Shown here: positions 1 through 8,610 of the stretch, in pieces
Layout of the letters: every line of letters starts with the position of its first letter
How positions within the stretch are numbered: position 1 is the stretch's first letter
NCBI RefSeq assembly: GCF_004331485.1
Contig: NZ_SJKD01000016.1
Location: 31,237 to 95,236, forward strand
Origin: Kribbella capetownensis
Lineage (GTDB): Bacteria > Actinomycetota > Actinomycetes > Propionibacteriales > Kribbellaceae
DNA length: 64,000 nucleotides
Reading direction: 5' to 3'
Made by a program: the position numbers and the translations under genes
The notes under the pieces: generated by a model
Told to the model about the DNA's origin: nothing
What the model saw: the letters and a program-made list of their open reading frames with translations, nothing else
Databases searched by the model: none

Positions 1-1532
1 CCCTTGGTCAGGGTGGCGCCGGCGGGGAGTTGGCCCCAGGTGGCGGCGTCCTGAACGCGCTGGTCCTTGAGCGCGCCGAGCTTCTCCTCGGCGCCGAGCA
101 GGGTCCACAGCTTCGCGGCCGACTTCGGCATCGTCGGGTTGTGCAGTACGGCGACCGCCCGCAGCGCCTCGGCGGCGGAGTACAGGATCGTGGCCAGGCG
201 GTCCCGCTGGGACTCGTCCTTCGCGACCTTCCACGGCTCCTGCTCGGTCACGTAGCCGTTGACCGCGCCGACCAGCTCGTTGATCGCGGCCAGGGCGTCC
301 TGGAACGCGAGCGTGTCCATCGCCTTGTCCGCGGTCGCGACGGTCTGCGCGAGCTTGTCGGCCAGCGCCTGCTCGGCCGGTCCGTGGTCCGTCGGCTCCG
401 GCAGCGCACCGTCGAAGTACTTCCCGACCATCGCCGCGATCCGGCTGGCCAGGTTGCCCAGACCGTTCGCGAGCTCGGAGGTGTAGACCGCGCTGAGGTG
501 CTCCCACGAGAACGACCCGTCCGACCCGAACTGGATCGTGCGCAGGAAGTAGTAGCGGAAGGCATCCGAGCCGAAGTGGTCGGTGATCTCGTGCGGCGCG
601 ATCGCGGTCAGCTTGGACTTGCTCATCTTCTCGCCGCCGACCAGCAGCCACCCGTGCGCGAACACCTGCTTCGGTACGGCGACCTCCGCGGCCATCAGCA
701 TGGCCGGCCAGATCACCGCGTGGAACCGGAGGATGTCCTTGCCGACCAGGTGGACGTTCGCCGGCCACAACCGCTCGAACCGCTCCGGGTCGGTGCCGTA
801 GCCCGCCGCCGTCACGTAGTTCAGCAGCGCGTCGATCCAGACGTACAGGACGTGGTCCTCGTCCCACGGCACCGGGATGCCCCAGTCGAAGGTCGACCGC
901 GTGATCGACAGGTCCTGCAGACCCTGCTTGACGAACGCGATCACCTCGTTCCGGGCGCTGGCGGGAGCGACGAAGTCCGGCTGGGATTCGTACAGCTCGA
1001 GCAGCTTGTCGGCGTACGCCGAGAGCCGGAAGAAGTAGTTGGTCTCGGAGACCTTCTCCAGCTCGGTGCCGTGGATCATGCACCGCTGGGTGCCGTCCTC
1101 GTCGGTGCGGATGTCGGTCGGCAGCTTGAACTCCTCGCAGCCGACGCAGTACAGGCCTTCGTATTCGCCCTTGTAGACGTCGCCCTTGTCGTAGAGCTTC
1201 TGCCAGAACTCCCGGACGCGCTCGGTGTGACGCTGCTCGGTGGTCCGGATGAAGTCGTCGTACGCGATGTCGACGTCGACCCAGGCCGGCTTCCAGGACT
1301 CCTCGACCAGCTTGTCCGTCCAGGCCTGCGGGGACATGCCCTGCGCCTCGGCGCTGCGCATCACCTTCTCGCCGTGCTCGTCGGTACCGGTCAGGTACCA
1401 CTTCTGCTCGCCACGCTGGGCGTGCCAACGGGTCAGGACGTCCCCGGCCACCGTCGTGTAGGCGCTGCCGATGTGCGGCGGTGCCGTGACGTAGTAGATC
1501 GGGGTGGTGACGTAATAGGCCTTCTCGGACAT
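1..1532 (-). CDS. metG: Methionyl-tRNA synthetase, cut by the left edge
   Basis: Class I aminoacyl-tRNA synthetase that charges tRNA-Met in the cytoplasm. The HIGH-type motif reads HIGS at residues 20-23, the zinc-knuckle cysteines CVGC follow near residue 130, and the KMSKS loop starts near residue 302; an anticodon-binding helical region comes after it. About 510 codons lie inside the window. Mycobacterial MetS is close to that length, so only a short C-terminal piece should be missing. The start is the ATG at 1532. rsmI lies just upstream on the same strand with a 23-base gap, and this metG-rsmI-pmt arrangement is also known from mycobacteria. Confidence 0.97.
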   Translation of the reverse strand, partial: MSEKAYYVTTPIYYVTAPPHIGSAYTTVAGDVLTRWHAQRGEQKWYLTGTDEHGEKVMRSAEAQGMSPQAWTDKLVEESWKPAWVDVDIAYDDFIRTTEQRHTERVREFWQKLYDKGDVYKGEYEGLYCVGCEEFKLPTDIRTDEDGTQRCMIHGTELEKVSETNYFFRLSAYADKLLELYESQPDFVAPASARNEVIAFVKQGLQDLSITRSTFDWGIPVPWDEDHVLYVWIDALLNYVTAAGYGTDPERFERLWPANVHLVGKDILRFHAVIWPAMLMAAEVAVPKQVFAHGWLLVGGEKMSKSKLTAIAPHEITDHFGSDAFRYYFLRTIQFGSDGSFSWEHLSAVYTSELANGLGNLASRIAAMVGKYFDGALPEPTDHGPAEQALADKLAQTVATADKAMDTLAFQDALAAINELVGAVNGYVTEQEPWKVAKDESQRDRLATILYSAAEALRAVAVLHNPTMPKSAAKLWTLLGAEEKLGALKDQRVQDAATWGQLPAGATLTK

Positions 1533-1555
1533 GCCTTAAAGGGTAGTGGGCCGGG

Positions 1556-2404
1556 CTAGTGCCTCTGACCAGGGTCTCGAGCGGCCAGGACGGCGTCGTA
1601 CACGGTCCGTTTCGGGACGTTGAAGCGCTTGGCAACGTCCGAGATGGCCTGCTTGCGCGGCGTACCCGCCTCCTCGTCGGTGGCGACCTCCGCGGCGAGC
1701 TCGGCCGGGGTGAGGACCTTGTCCGGGTCCGCGCCGGACACGACGACCGTGATCTCGCCCCGGACGCCGTCCTTGGACCAGGTCACGAGCTCGTCCAGCG
1801 GGCCGCGTTTGACCTCTTCGTACGTCTTGGTGAGTTCCCGGCAGACCGCCGTACGACGATCCGCGCCGAAGGCCTCCGCCATCGCCTCGAGGGACGCGGT
1901 CAGCCGGTGCGGTGCCTCGAAGAACACCATCGTCCGCGGCTCGTCCGCCAGGTCCGCCAGCCGCCGGGCGCGCTCCCCCGGTTTCCGCGGCAGGAACCCC
2001 TCGAAAGTGAACCGGTCCACCGGGAGACCGGACAGCGCGAGGGCGGTCAGCACCGCGGACGGCCCCGGTACGGCGGTCACCTCGACGCCGGCGTCGATCG
2101 CTGCGGCCACCAGCCGGTATCCGGGATCAGAGACGCTCGGCATCCCCGCGTCGGTCACCACCACGACGGTCTGACCCGAGGTCAGCGCCTCCAGCAGCTC
2201 CGGTGTGCGCTCCCGCTCGTTCCCCTCGAAGTAGCTGATCACCCGCCCGGCGATCGCGATCCCGAGGTCGGTCGTCAGCCGCCGCAACCGGCGGGTGTCC
2301 TCCGCAGCCACCACATCCGCCGCAGCCAACGTCCGTCCGAGCCGTGGCGACGCGTCCTGCACGTCCCCGATCGGAGTTCCCGCCAACACCAATCGCCCGG
2401 TCAT
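1556..2404 (-). CDS. rsmI: 16S rRNA (cytidine1402-2'-O)-methyltransferase RsmI
   Basis: SAM-dependent methyltransferase of the tetrapyrrole-methylase fold; the family 2'-O-methylates C1402 of 16S rRNA in the decoding centre. Family motifs are clear: LAGTPIGD at the N-terminus, EDTRR, the glycine/aspartate loop VTDAGMPSVSDPGYR, and TFEGFLPRK. The protein has 282 residues, normal for the family, including a C-terminal helical extension. The frame stays open far upstream, but homology begins at the ATG at 2404, so the longer reading is rejected. It is divergent from pmt across a region filled by a 100-bp palindrome, and is followed by metG. Confidence 0.95.
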   Translation of the reverse strand: MTGRLVLAGTPIGDVQDASPRLGRTLAAADVVAAEDTRRLRRLTTDLGIAIAGRVISYFEGNERERTPELLEALTSGQTVVVVTDAGMPSVSDPGYRLVAAAIDAGVEVTAVPGPSAVLTALALSGLPVDRFTFEGFLPRKPGERARRLADLADEPRTMVFFEAPHRLTASLEAMAEAFGADRRTAVCRELTKTYEEVKRGPLDELVTWSKDGVRGEITVVVSGADPDKVLTPAELAAEVATDEEAGTPRKQAISDVAKRFNVPKRTVYDAVLAARDPGQRH

Positions 2405-2423
2405 GCCGCTGAGTCTAGGGCGC

Positions 2424-2523
2424 GTGCATCTCGACAGGAGGTAGCCGGTTTTGAAGGCCGAGCTCCCGCCTAAGCCCGACTCGGCGGGCGCGATTTCGGC
2501 CGCTACCTCCTGTCGATCTGCAC
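2424..2523. repeat. 100-bp palindromic element between rsmI and pmt
   Basis: The outer arms (2424-2450 and 2497-2523) contain a perfect 15-base inverted repeat, TCGACAGGAGGTAGC, and pair almost fully out to GTGCA/TGCAC ends. Inner pairs (GGCCGA, CCCGCC) continue towards the centre with interruptions. It occupies most of the divergent rsmI/pmt spacer, so it could act as a cruciform, a transcript hairpin or a small non-autonomous mobile element. No function is assigned. Confidence 0.85.
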
Positions 2524-2558
2524 CTTCATTGCAGCGGGGTGACCGGCGCGTCCGTACC

Positions 2559-4241
2559 ATGGCGGGCGTGACTGCTGTGATCGAGGACGGAACCGCGCGC
2601 CGTGCGGACGCTACCGCCGGGCGGGAGACGCTGGGGCGGGACGTGCTCGGGAGACGGTTGCCACCGCTCAAGGAACGGCTGTACCCGCCGATGCCGCGCG
2701 ACTTCGAGGGCGGCTGGATCGCCACCCTGGCGATCACCGCGCTGGCCGCGTTCATCCGGTTCTGGCACCTCGGCGACCCGGCCAAGTTCGTCTTCGACGA
2801 GACGTACTACGCCAAGGACGCCTTCAGCCTGCTGAAGTTCGGCTACGCCCGGCAGTTCATCGACCAGCCGGAGGGCGCCGCGGACAAGGCGATCCTGGCC
2901 GGCAACCTGGACGTCTTCAAGGACACCCCGAGCCTGACCGTGCACCCCGAGGTCGGCAAGTGGATGATCGCGGCCGGCGAGCAACTGTTCGGGATGAACA
3001 CGTTCGGCTGGCGCTTCATGCCGGCGTTGTTCGGCGCGCTGACCGTGCTGCTGGTGATCCGGACCGTACGGCGGATGACCCGGTCGACCCTGATCGGCAG
3101 CATCGCGGGCATCCTGCTCGCGGTCGACGGCCTGCACTTCGTGATGTCCCGGGTCGCGCTGCTCGACATCTTCCTGGCGTTCTGGCTGGTCGCCGCGGTG
3201 TCCTGCCTGGTCGCCGACCGGGACTGGACCCGGCGCCGGCATGCGAAGTCCCTCGACACCCCGGTCGCCGACGGCGAGCGCCGCGGGCTGGGCCGCTGGT
3301 TGCTGTTCCGGCCCTGGCGGATCCTGGCCGGTGTCTGCTTCGGCCTCGCGCTCGGCACCAAGTGGTCCGCGGTGTGGGTGCTGGCCGGCTTCGGCATCCT
3401 CGTCTTCGCCTGGGACTATGGTGCCCGGCGCGCGCTCGGCGTACGGCTGGCGTTCCTGAAGTCCGTGCTGGTCGACGGCATCCCCGCGTTCATCAGCATC
3501 GTGCTGGTCGCGGGCGTCACGTATCTGGCGACCTGGACCGGCTGGCTGCTGCACGACAACGCCTACGACCACGACTATGCGTCCAAGAATCCGGCGACCG
3601 GGGTGATGAAGGTCGTCCCGGACGACTTCCGGTCGCTGCTGCACTACCATCAGGAAGTGCTCGCCTTCCATACCGGCGACTACATCAAGAACGCGACCCA
3701 CCCGTACGCCTCGAATCCGGCCGGCTGGCCGATCATCGCCCGCCCGATCGGGTTCGACGCGGTCAACGACATCAAGCCGGGAACGCCGGGCTGCAACCCG
3801 CCGGCCGGCCAGAACTGCCTGTCGGTGATCTCTGCCCTCGGTACGCCGATCCTGTGGTGGGGCGGAGCGCTCGCCTTGATCGCGGCTCTGGTGCTGTGGA
3901 TAGGCTCGCGGGACTGGAGATTCGGGATACCGATCGTCGGCTACGTCACCTGCTGGGTGCCGTGGTTCGCGTTCGACGACAGACCGATCTTCTTCTTCTA
4001 CGCGGTCACGATGATCCCGTTCACCGTGATGGCGCTGGCGCTGGTGCTCGGCAAGATCCTCGGCCCGGCCAGATCGGCGTTCGGCAACGCGACACCACGC
4101 CGCCTGATCGGCAGCGCGGTCGTCGGCGCCTTCGTCGTCCTGGTCGTACTGAACTTCGCCTACATCTGGCCGATCCTCACCGACAAGGTCCTCCCCCACG
4201 CCGACTGGCTCAGCCGAATGTGGTTCAAATCCTGGATCTGA
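2559..4241 (+). CDS. pmt: Polyprenol-phosphate-mannose protein O-mannosyltransferase (GT39)
   Basis: Integral membrane glycosyltransferase that transfers mannose from polyprenyl-phosphate mannose to Ser/Thr of exported proteins. The acidic motif of the first extracytoplasmic loop is seen as FDETYYAKD near residue 80. About ten hydrophobic segments follow, with a C-terminal four-TM block ending in a short basic tail. The product from the ATG at 2559 has 560 residues; a GTG at 2568 is an alternative. The 36 codons upstream in frame lie inside the palindromic spacer and look non-coding. It ends 1 base before the convergent GNAT gene. The neighbourhood matches the mycobacterial pmt/rsmI/metS locus. 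Confidence 0.93.
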   Translation: MAGVTAVIEDGTARRADATAGRETLGRDVLGRRLPPLKERLYPPMPRDFEGGWIATLAITALAAFIRFWHLGDPAKFVFDETYYAKDAFSLLKFGYARQFIDQPEGAADKAILAGNLDVFKDTPSLTVHPEVGKWMIAAGEQLFGMNTFGWRFMPALFGALTVLLVIRTVRRMTRSTLIGSIAGILLAVDGLHFVMSRVALLDIFLAFWLVAAVSCLVADRDWTRRRHAKSLDTPVADGERRGLGRWLLFRPWRILAGVCFGLALGTKWSAVWVLAGFGILVFAWDYGARRALGVRLAFLKSVLVDGIPAFISIVLVAGVTYLATWTGWLLHDNAYDHDYASKNPATGVMKVVPDDFRSLLHYHQEVLAFHTGDYIKNATHPYASNPAGWPIIARPIGFDAVNDIKPGTPGCNPPAGQNCLSVISALGTPILWWGGALALIAALVLWIGSRDWRFGIPIVGYVTCWVPWFAFDDRPIFFFYAVTMIPFTVMALALVLGKILGPARSAFGNATPRRLIGSAVVGAFVVLVVLNFAYIWPILTDKVLPHADWLSRMWFKSWI

Positions 4242-4242
4242 C

Positions 4243-4698
4243 TCACCGGGACGCGTAGTCGATCGTCTCGAACGGCCAGAGCGTGGCCAGCCAGGAACTG
4301 ACGGCTTCGTAGACAGCCACATCCAACTCGGCTCGCTCGACGCGGACCCAGGAACGAACATCCGCGATCTGCTCGTCGGCGCGGGACGGATAGATGTACA
4401 CGCAACCGATCACGTCGCCGCTGCCGGTCTCGAGCACGGTGTAGGTGAATCCCCGGCGCCGGGCGAAGTCGTCGGCGTGACGCTGCAGGTCGCCCAGGTT
4501 CGCCTCCAGGCTCATACCGTCGGCCGGCGGCCAACGGCCCTGGAAGCCCGGGGTCGAGCGGATGTGGTCGATGCTGCCGGTCCACGCAGCGTAGTCGGCG
4601 GCGTTGTGCTCGGGGCCGAGCGGCTCCAGCCGGAACTGCGGCCTGATCAGCTCAGTGGGGACGACGAAGTCGGAGGGGACGAACGGCCGGCCGGTCAT
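4243..4698 (-). CDS. GNAT family N-acetyltransferase
   Basis: A 151-residue protein of the GNAT fold. The N-terminal half carries the RimJ-like opening LEPLGPEHN, and the conserved strand before the acetyl-CoA pocket reads TVLETGSGDVIGCVYIYP. The V/I-x-x-W-V-R segment after it takes the place of the usual beta4 strand, and the C-terminal acceptor region is short. The substrate cannot be read from sequence. It converges on pmt with 1 base between stop codons and lies 31 bases downstream of the DUF1707 gene on the same strand, so the two may share a transcript. Confidence 0.75.
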   Translation of the reverse strand: MTGRPFVPSDFVVPTELIRPQFRLEPLGPEHNAADYAAWTGSIDHIRSTPGFQGRWPPADGMSLEANLGDLQRHADDFARRRGFTYTVLETGSGDVIGCVYIYPSRADEQIADVRSWVRVERAELDVAVYEAVSSWLATLWPFETIDYASR

Positions 4699-4729
4699 GC
4701 GCGAAAGGCTAGCCCGGATGGTGTGACAG

Positions 4730-5404
4730 TCAGTGGCCGAGTTCGCCGTGGTTCTTGAAGCGCTTCTTGTGGCGTTTGGCGGAGGACTGGCCGCCGACGC
4801 CGCCGAAGAGGGCCAGGCCCTTGACCACGACGACGGGCGCGTCGGGGTGCGGGTTGTCGCTCCCGCGGGCTCCGAAACCGCCGAAGACGCCGACGCCCTC
4901 GTTGCGGACGGAGACGCCCTCGGGGACGGTGATGTCGATCCCGCCGAACACGGCGAACGCCCAGACCGTCACCTCGCGGCCCTCGAACACCGCGTCGGTC
5001 ATATCCAGGTCGTGCCCGCCGAACACCGCGACCGCGTTGGTACGCCGCTTCACCCGCCAACGCCCCGTCCGCTCACCGCCGCCGAAGATCGCCAGCATGG
5101 TGTCGAAGCTGTCCTGCGGGTTCGCCGGCTCCTCGATCGGGACTGGACTGTTCGACGTCGCCGGCTGGGCCATCGGCGTCGGCAGCGGTGTCGTCCCGCC
5201 CGGGATGACCAGATCACTGGTGATCGGCTCCAGCTCGCCGAGGGTCTTGGCCTGCAGCGTCTGCTCCAGCCGCTCGGCATGCTCGTCCTGAGACAACCGC
5301 CCCGACATGAGGGCGTCCCGCAGTACGTCGACGACCTGGTCGCGATCGGTGTCGGACGCACGCAGGCGCGCATGCGGGTTCTGGCGGTCGGGCAGGTTCT
5401 CCAT
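4730..5404 (-). CDS. DUF1707 (SHOCT-like) protein with YvqF/LiaF-type C-terminal domain
   Basis: The first ~60 residues form a DUF1707 domain: LRASDTDRDQVVDVLRDA followed by GRLSQDEHAERLEQTL, a short helical module found at the N-terminus of many actinobacterial envelope proteins. The C-terminal ~100 residues resemble the cell-wall-active-antibiotic-response (YvqF/LiaF) beta domain, with repeated AVFGG and LFGG turns. There is a Pro/Thr linker and no membrane segment. Total length 224. A role in sensing envelope stress is a family-level inference; no regulator or kinase lies beside it. Confidence 0.8.
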   Translation of the reverse strand: MENLPDRQNPHARLRASDTDRDQVVDVLRDALMSGRLSQDEHAERLEQTLQAKTLGELEPITSDLVIPGGTTPLPTPMAQPATSNSPVPIEEPANPQDSFDTMLAIFGGGERTGRWRVKRRTNAVAVFGGHDLDMTDAVFEGREVTVWAFAVFGGIDITVPEGVSVRNEGVGVFGGFGARGSDNPHPDAPVVVVKGLALFGGVGGQSSAKRHKKRFKNHGELGH

Positions 5405-5484
5405 AAGACCGAACGATATATCGAGACAGGACCGAAACGGAGCCTGAATTGTCCGGATCGGCTCCCTGACCGCCGGGGGTCAGG

Positions 5485-6720
5485 TCAGGTCGGTGTACGG
5501 CGTACTCGGACGGCGAACAGGATCGCGATGAGCGTGATCGCGGAGAACGCCACTGCTGTGCCCGGGTAGCCGCCGAGGCCAAGGCCGAGACCGCCGATGG
5601 CCGCACCGAGGAACGTGCCAAGGCTCATCCCCGCGGCGTTGACACTGAGGGCCGAGCCGCGGAGGTCGCCACTGCGACGGACCAAAAGAGTCGTGATGCA
5701 GGCGGCGACGGTCGCGTGGCTGGCGCCGAGAAGTGCGGTCAGGAGAAGAGTCAGCGGAAGGGTCGGGGAGAAGTAGAAGAGAGCGACGCTGGTTAGCGCG
5801 ACAGTGAGGCCGATGAGCAGCATCTTCTCCGGGCCGATCCACGGACGTTCGAGCGCGATGTAGCGGCCGGCCAGGAAGTTGCCGAGGAAGAACGACGCGC
5901 CGCTCAGCGACCAGACGAGTGCGAACCAGCCTGGTGCGAGGTCGAACTTCTCGTCGTAGAACGCGGCGAGGTACGCCAGGTATCCCATGAAGGCAGCCGT
6001 CCGCAGCATCGCGACGACGAGCAGCGGGAGCGCGCCGGGGATCCGGGCCAACTCGCGGTACGTCGTGAGGTAGCTCATCCGCTGGCTGTCGCCCACCCGC
6101 AGCGGTGCCTTCCGGCCACGACCACGCAAGAAGAACGCGGCCGACAACGCGAGCGAGACGATCGAAGCGGCGAGCAGGTTTCCCCGCCAGCCCCACAGCA
6201 GCCCTGGTACGGCGAGAACCGGCGCAGCCAGCATCGCCATCATCGAGGTGGTCGCGGACACGAGCGTCGCGGCCCGCCCTGCCGCCGCTGGAGAGGTGAA
6301 CCGGTCGGCCGCCGCCGCACCGATCGACGGCGCCAGGATCGAGGTGGATGCCCCGATCAACAAGCAGAACGCCGCCAGCGCAAACACGTTGCCCACAGCA
6401 CCAAGCGCCGCCGAGACCCCCAGCAGCGCCAACCCGCCCGCAGCCACCAACTCCCGCGCCAACCGGTCGATCAGCGGCGCCACCAAGAACCCGACCACCA
6501 ACGCGGCCAATCCACCCAGGCCGCGCAACCCTCCAACCTCGGCCACATCGCCACCAGCCGCGGCCGCGATCGGCACCAGGTACATCCCGAACACCGTGAA
6601 CGGAATCAAGCTCACCGCCGAAGCCACCAGGAACGGCCACAACCGCCGTACCATCCACAAATCCCCAGGCACTTCCGTCGGCCGCCCGCCGACGACTCGG
6701 TTCTGACTGGTGCTGCTCAT
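5485..6720 (-). CDS. MFS transporter, putative metallophore exporter of the metal operon
   Basis: A 411-residue protein with about twelve hydrophobic segments in the 6+6 major-facilitator layout and the polar loop after TM2 (APLIDRLAREL) where MFS signature residues sit. The start at 6720 overlaps the stop of the DUF364 gene by four bases (ATGA), so it is the last gene of the seven-gene operon. In the known staphylopine system an MFS protein (CntE) exports the metallophore and a NikABCDE-type ABC system re-imports it. Position and partners suggest the same job here, but this is inference and the substrate is unknown. An ATG further upstream lies inside the DUF364 gene and is rejected. Confidence 0.85.
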   Translation of the reverse strand: MSSTSQNRVVGGRPTEVPGDLWMVRRLWPFLVASAVSLIPFTVFGMYLVPIAAAAGGDVAEVGGLRGLGGLAALVVGFLVAPLIDRLARELVAAGGLALLGVSAALGAVGNVFALAAFCLLIGASTSILAPSIGAAAADRFTSPAAAGRAATLVSATTSMMAMLAAPVLAVPGLLWGWRGNLLAASIVSLALSAAFFLRGRGRKAPLRVGDSQRMSYLTTYRELARIPGALPLLVVAMLRTAAFMGYLAYLAAFYDEKFDLAPGWFALVWSLSGASFFLGNFLAGRYIALERPWIGPEKMLLIGLTVALTSVALFYFSPTLPLTLLLTALLGASHATVAACITTLLVRRSGDLRGSALSVNAAGMSLGTFLGAAIGGLGLGLGGYPGTAVAFSAITLIAILFAVRVRRTPT

Positions 6721-7529
6721 GTGTCCGTCCTGGAGGGGTAGCGATAGAGGGTGGTGGGGCGGGAACTGAACTGGGAGAAGGGAAAGGGCTCGGCCGAGAG
6801 GGCGGCGACTCCGAAGCCGAGAAAGGCGCGGACAACGGCGCTGCCGGTCTGCGCATAGATCGCCAACGGCTTCGATTGCTGGCGGCAACGATCCAGGAGG
6901 ACGTCGAAACTCCCGTTGGACAAGGTCATTCCGGTTGCCACGACCGCGTCGGCGGCGTCGATGACCTCGGTCATGTCGCGAGAGACCGGCAGCCCGGACG
7001 CCGTCTCGCGCAGGTTGAAGTCGCAGGGCAGGCAGATCCCACCTCGCGCGGTGATCGCGTCGACGAGCGGATTCACCACTCCGATCAGCGCGACCTTCCA
7101 GCCCGGTCGAACGTCGAGCAGCCCGGCAACAGCCGCATCCCGAGCCCGTGCGCGGACGTCCGGCGTACCGGCGGGGAGCACGATCTCCTCGGCTCCGGCT
7201 GCCGAATGATGCGGGTCCACCGAGGCGAGATAGGCGTCCAGCGCTGCGATCCGCACCGGCAACGGACCATCGGCGATCAACTCGTCCAGCGAAACCCCAG
7301 ACGCATCCGCGCAGTACGACGGATCGAGTTCGCCCGCCTCGAAGGAGCAGGCGCCGAACACCTCACCCACGCGGAGCAGGACGTAGTAGTTCCGGTACGT
7401 CACCTCAGCGCCCGGCAGCCGAGTCGTGTGGTGCAACCAGAACGCGCTCGTCACGGACAGCGTGGATGGAGCCGGACCGAGCGAACCGGCGAGGACGGAG
7501 GAGGTGAGCGCAGCCACGGAAGCGGTCAT
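6717..7529 (-). CDS. DUF364 'putative heavy-metal chelation' domain protein
   Basis: A 270-residue protein with the two-domain layout of DUF4213 plus DUF364 (PF04016): an N-terminal enolase-N-like part with TYRNYYVLLRVGEV, then a Rossmann-like part from about residue 150 with WKVALIGVVNPLVDAI, the CLPCDFNLRE segment holding a C-x-x-C, and VVATGMTLSNGSFD. The family's biochemical role is not established; its name comes from a predicted metal-binding site. Starting at the ATG at 7529 leaves 34 bases after the PLP-enzyme stop, and the gene overlaps the MFS start by four bases. Being inside an operon behind a Zur-like box supports a metal-related role. Confidence 0.8.
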   Translation of the reverse strand: MTASVAALTSSVLAGSLGPAPSTLSVTSAFWLHHTTRLPGAEVTYRNYYVLLRVGEVFGACSFEAGELDPSYCADASGVSLDELIADGPLPVRIAALDAYLASVDPHHSAAGAEEIVLPAGTPDVRARARDAAVAGLLDVRPGWKVALIGVVNPLVDAITARGGICLPCDFNLRETASGLPVSRDMTEVIDAADAVVATGMTLSNGSFDVLLDRCRQQSKPLAIYAQTGSAVVRAFLGFGVAALSAEPFPFSQFSSRPTTLYRYPSRTDT

Positions 7530-7563
7530 CGGCCAGCCTTTCGGTCGTCGGTCAGACCAGAGA

Positions 7564-8610
7564 TTAATGCGACGGAGTCGCAGATGGAAACTCCTCGCGC
7601 CGTGTCCAGGCGGATTCCCGGCGGTCCCACGACATCGCCGACCACGGCACCGCGAGCTGGTCCAGCGAGTCGATCTCGCGCGGCCGCATCGACTCCATCG
7701 GCCGGGCGTCGGCATGACGGGCGAACGCGGACTCGACGTACCGCGTCCCGGTGTCGGCGGCCAGGAACACATGCTTGCGGCTGCTGTCGCAGTTGTGTTC
7801 CCACAGCGCCGAGAGGTACGCCGCGCCCGCGGACAGGCCGGCGAACACTCCGGACGTCCGCAGCAGGTCCACCGCGGCCGACATCGCGTAGTCGAACGAC
7901 ACCCAGTGCAGCCGGTCGTACAGCTCGTGCCGGACGTTGCGGAACTCGATCGAGCTGCCGATCCCCGCGATGATCATCTCCGGATCCTGGGTGTGCCCGG
8001 CGCCGAAGGTGATGCTGCCGAACGGCTGCACGCCGACCAGGTTCACGTCCCGGCCGCGATCGCGCAGGTACTCCGCGATCGCGCCGGTCGACGCGCCGGT
8101 CCCGACCCCTCCGACGAGACACAGCGCCCCGGCCGGCACCAGTTCGGCCACGAGATCCGCCACCGCGCCGTACCCGAGGTAGTGGATGTCGTCGTGGTAC
8201 TGCTGCATCCAGTGGTACGACGGGTTGTCGCGCAGGATCTCGCCGATCCGGCGGACCCGGAGGTTCTGGTCGAGCTGCAGGTTGTTCGACGACGGCACCT
8301 GCTCGACCGTCGCACCGAGGATCTCCAACTGGATCTTCAGCGTCCGGTCAACGGTGGTCGAGCCAACGATGTGGCACTTCATCCCGTACCGGTGACAGGC
8401 CAGCGCCAGCGCGTGCGCGTAGATCCCGCTCGAGCTGTCGATCAGCGTGTCGCCGGGCCGGACCGCGCCGGTCTCCAGCAGGTGCCGTACGGCGCCGAGC
8501 GCGGAGTACACCTTCATCGTCTCGAACCGCAGGCAGATCAGATGATCGCCGACGCGGATCGGATCCGGGTCCTTGATCGCCTCCGCCAGGTGGTCGTGCA
8601 GTCGCGTCAT
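7564..8610 (-). CDS. PLP-dependent cysteine-synthase-like enzyme (SbnA/CysK fold)
   Basis: A 348-residue fold-type II PLP enzyme. The presumed Schiff-base lysine lies in FETMKVYSALGA near residue 33, the substrate loop reads DSSSGIYAHA, and the phosphate-binding glycine loop is VGGVGTGASTG. Canonical CysK enzymes read SGNT in the substrate loop; here Asn and Thr are replaced by Ile and Tyr, so the substrate is probably not ordinary O-acetylserine. Closest analogues by context are the SbnA-type enzymes that build diaminopropionate units of metallophores, but no SbnB-like dehydrogenase is present. The start overlaps the ABC ATPase stop by four bases (ATGA), placing it in the metal operon. Confidence 0.8.
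   Translation of the reverse strand: MTRLHDHLAEAIKDPDPIRVGDHLICLRFETMKVYSALGAVRHLLETGAVRPGDTLIDSSSGIYAHALALACHRYGMKCHIVGSTTVDRTLKIQLEILGATVEQVPSSNNLQLDQNLRVRRIGEILRDNPSYHWMQQYHDDIHYLGYGAVADLVAELVPAGALCLVGGVGTGASTGAIAEYLRDRGRDVNLVGVQPFGSITFGAGHTQDPEMIIAGIGSSIEFRNVRHELYDRLHWVSFDYAMSAAVDLLRTSGVFAGLSAGAAYLSALWEHNCDSSRKHVFLAADTGTRYVESAFARHADARPMESMRPREIDSLDQLAVPWSAMSWDRRESAWTRREEFPSATPSH

Noticed and set aside
30..1559. 509-codon plus-strand open frame opposite metG
   Set aside because: It is Arg/Val/Leu-rich antisense translation of the metG gene, a typical shadow in high-GC DNA; the opposite strand shows all MetRS motifs.
2451..2558. N-terminal extension of Pmt to the ATG at 2451
   Set aside because: These 36 codons lie in and beside the palindromic element and have no similarity to Pmt N-termini.
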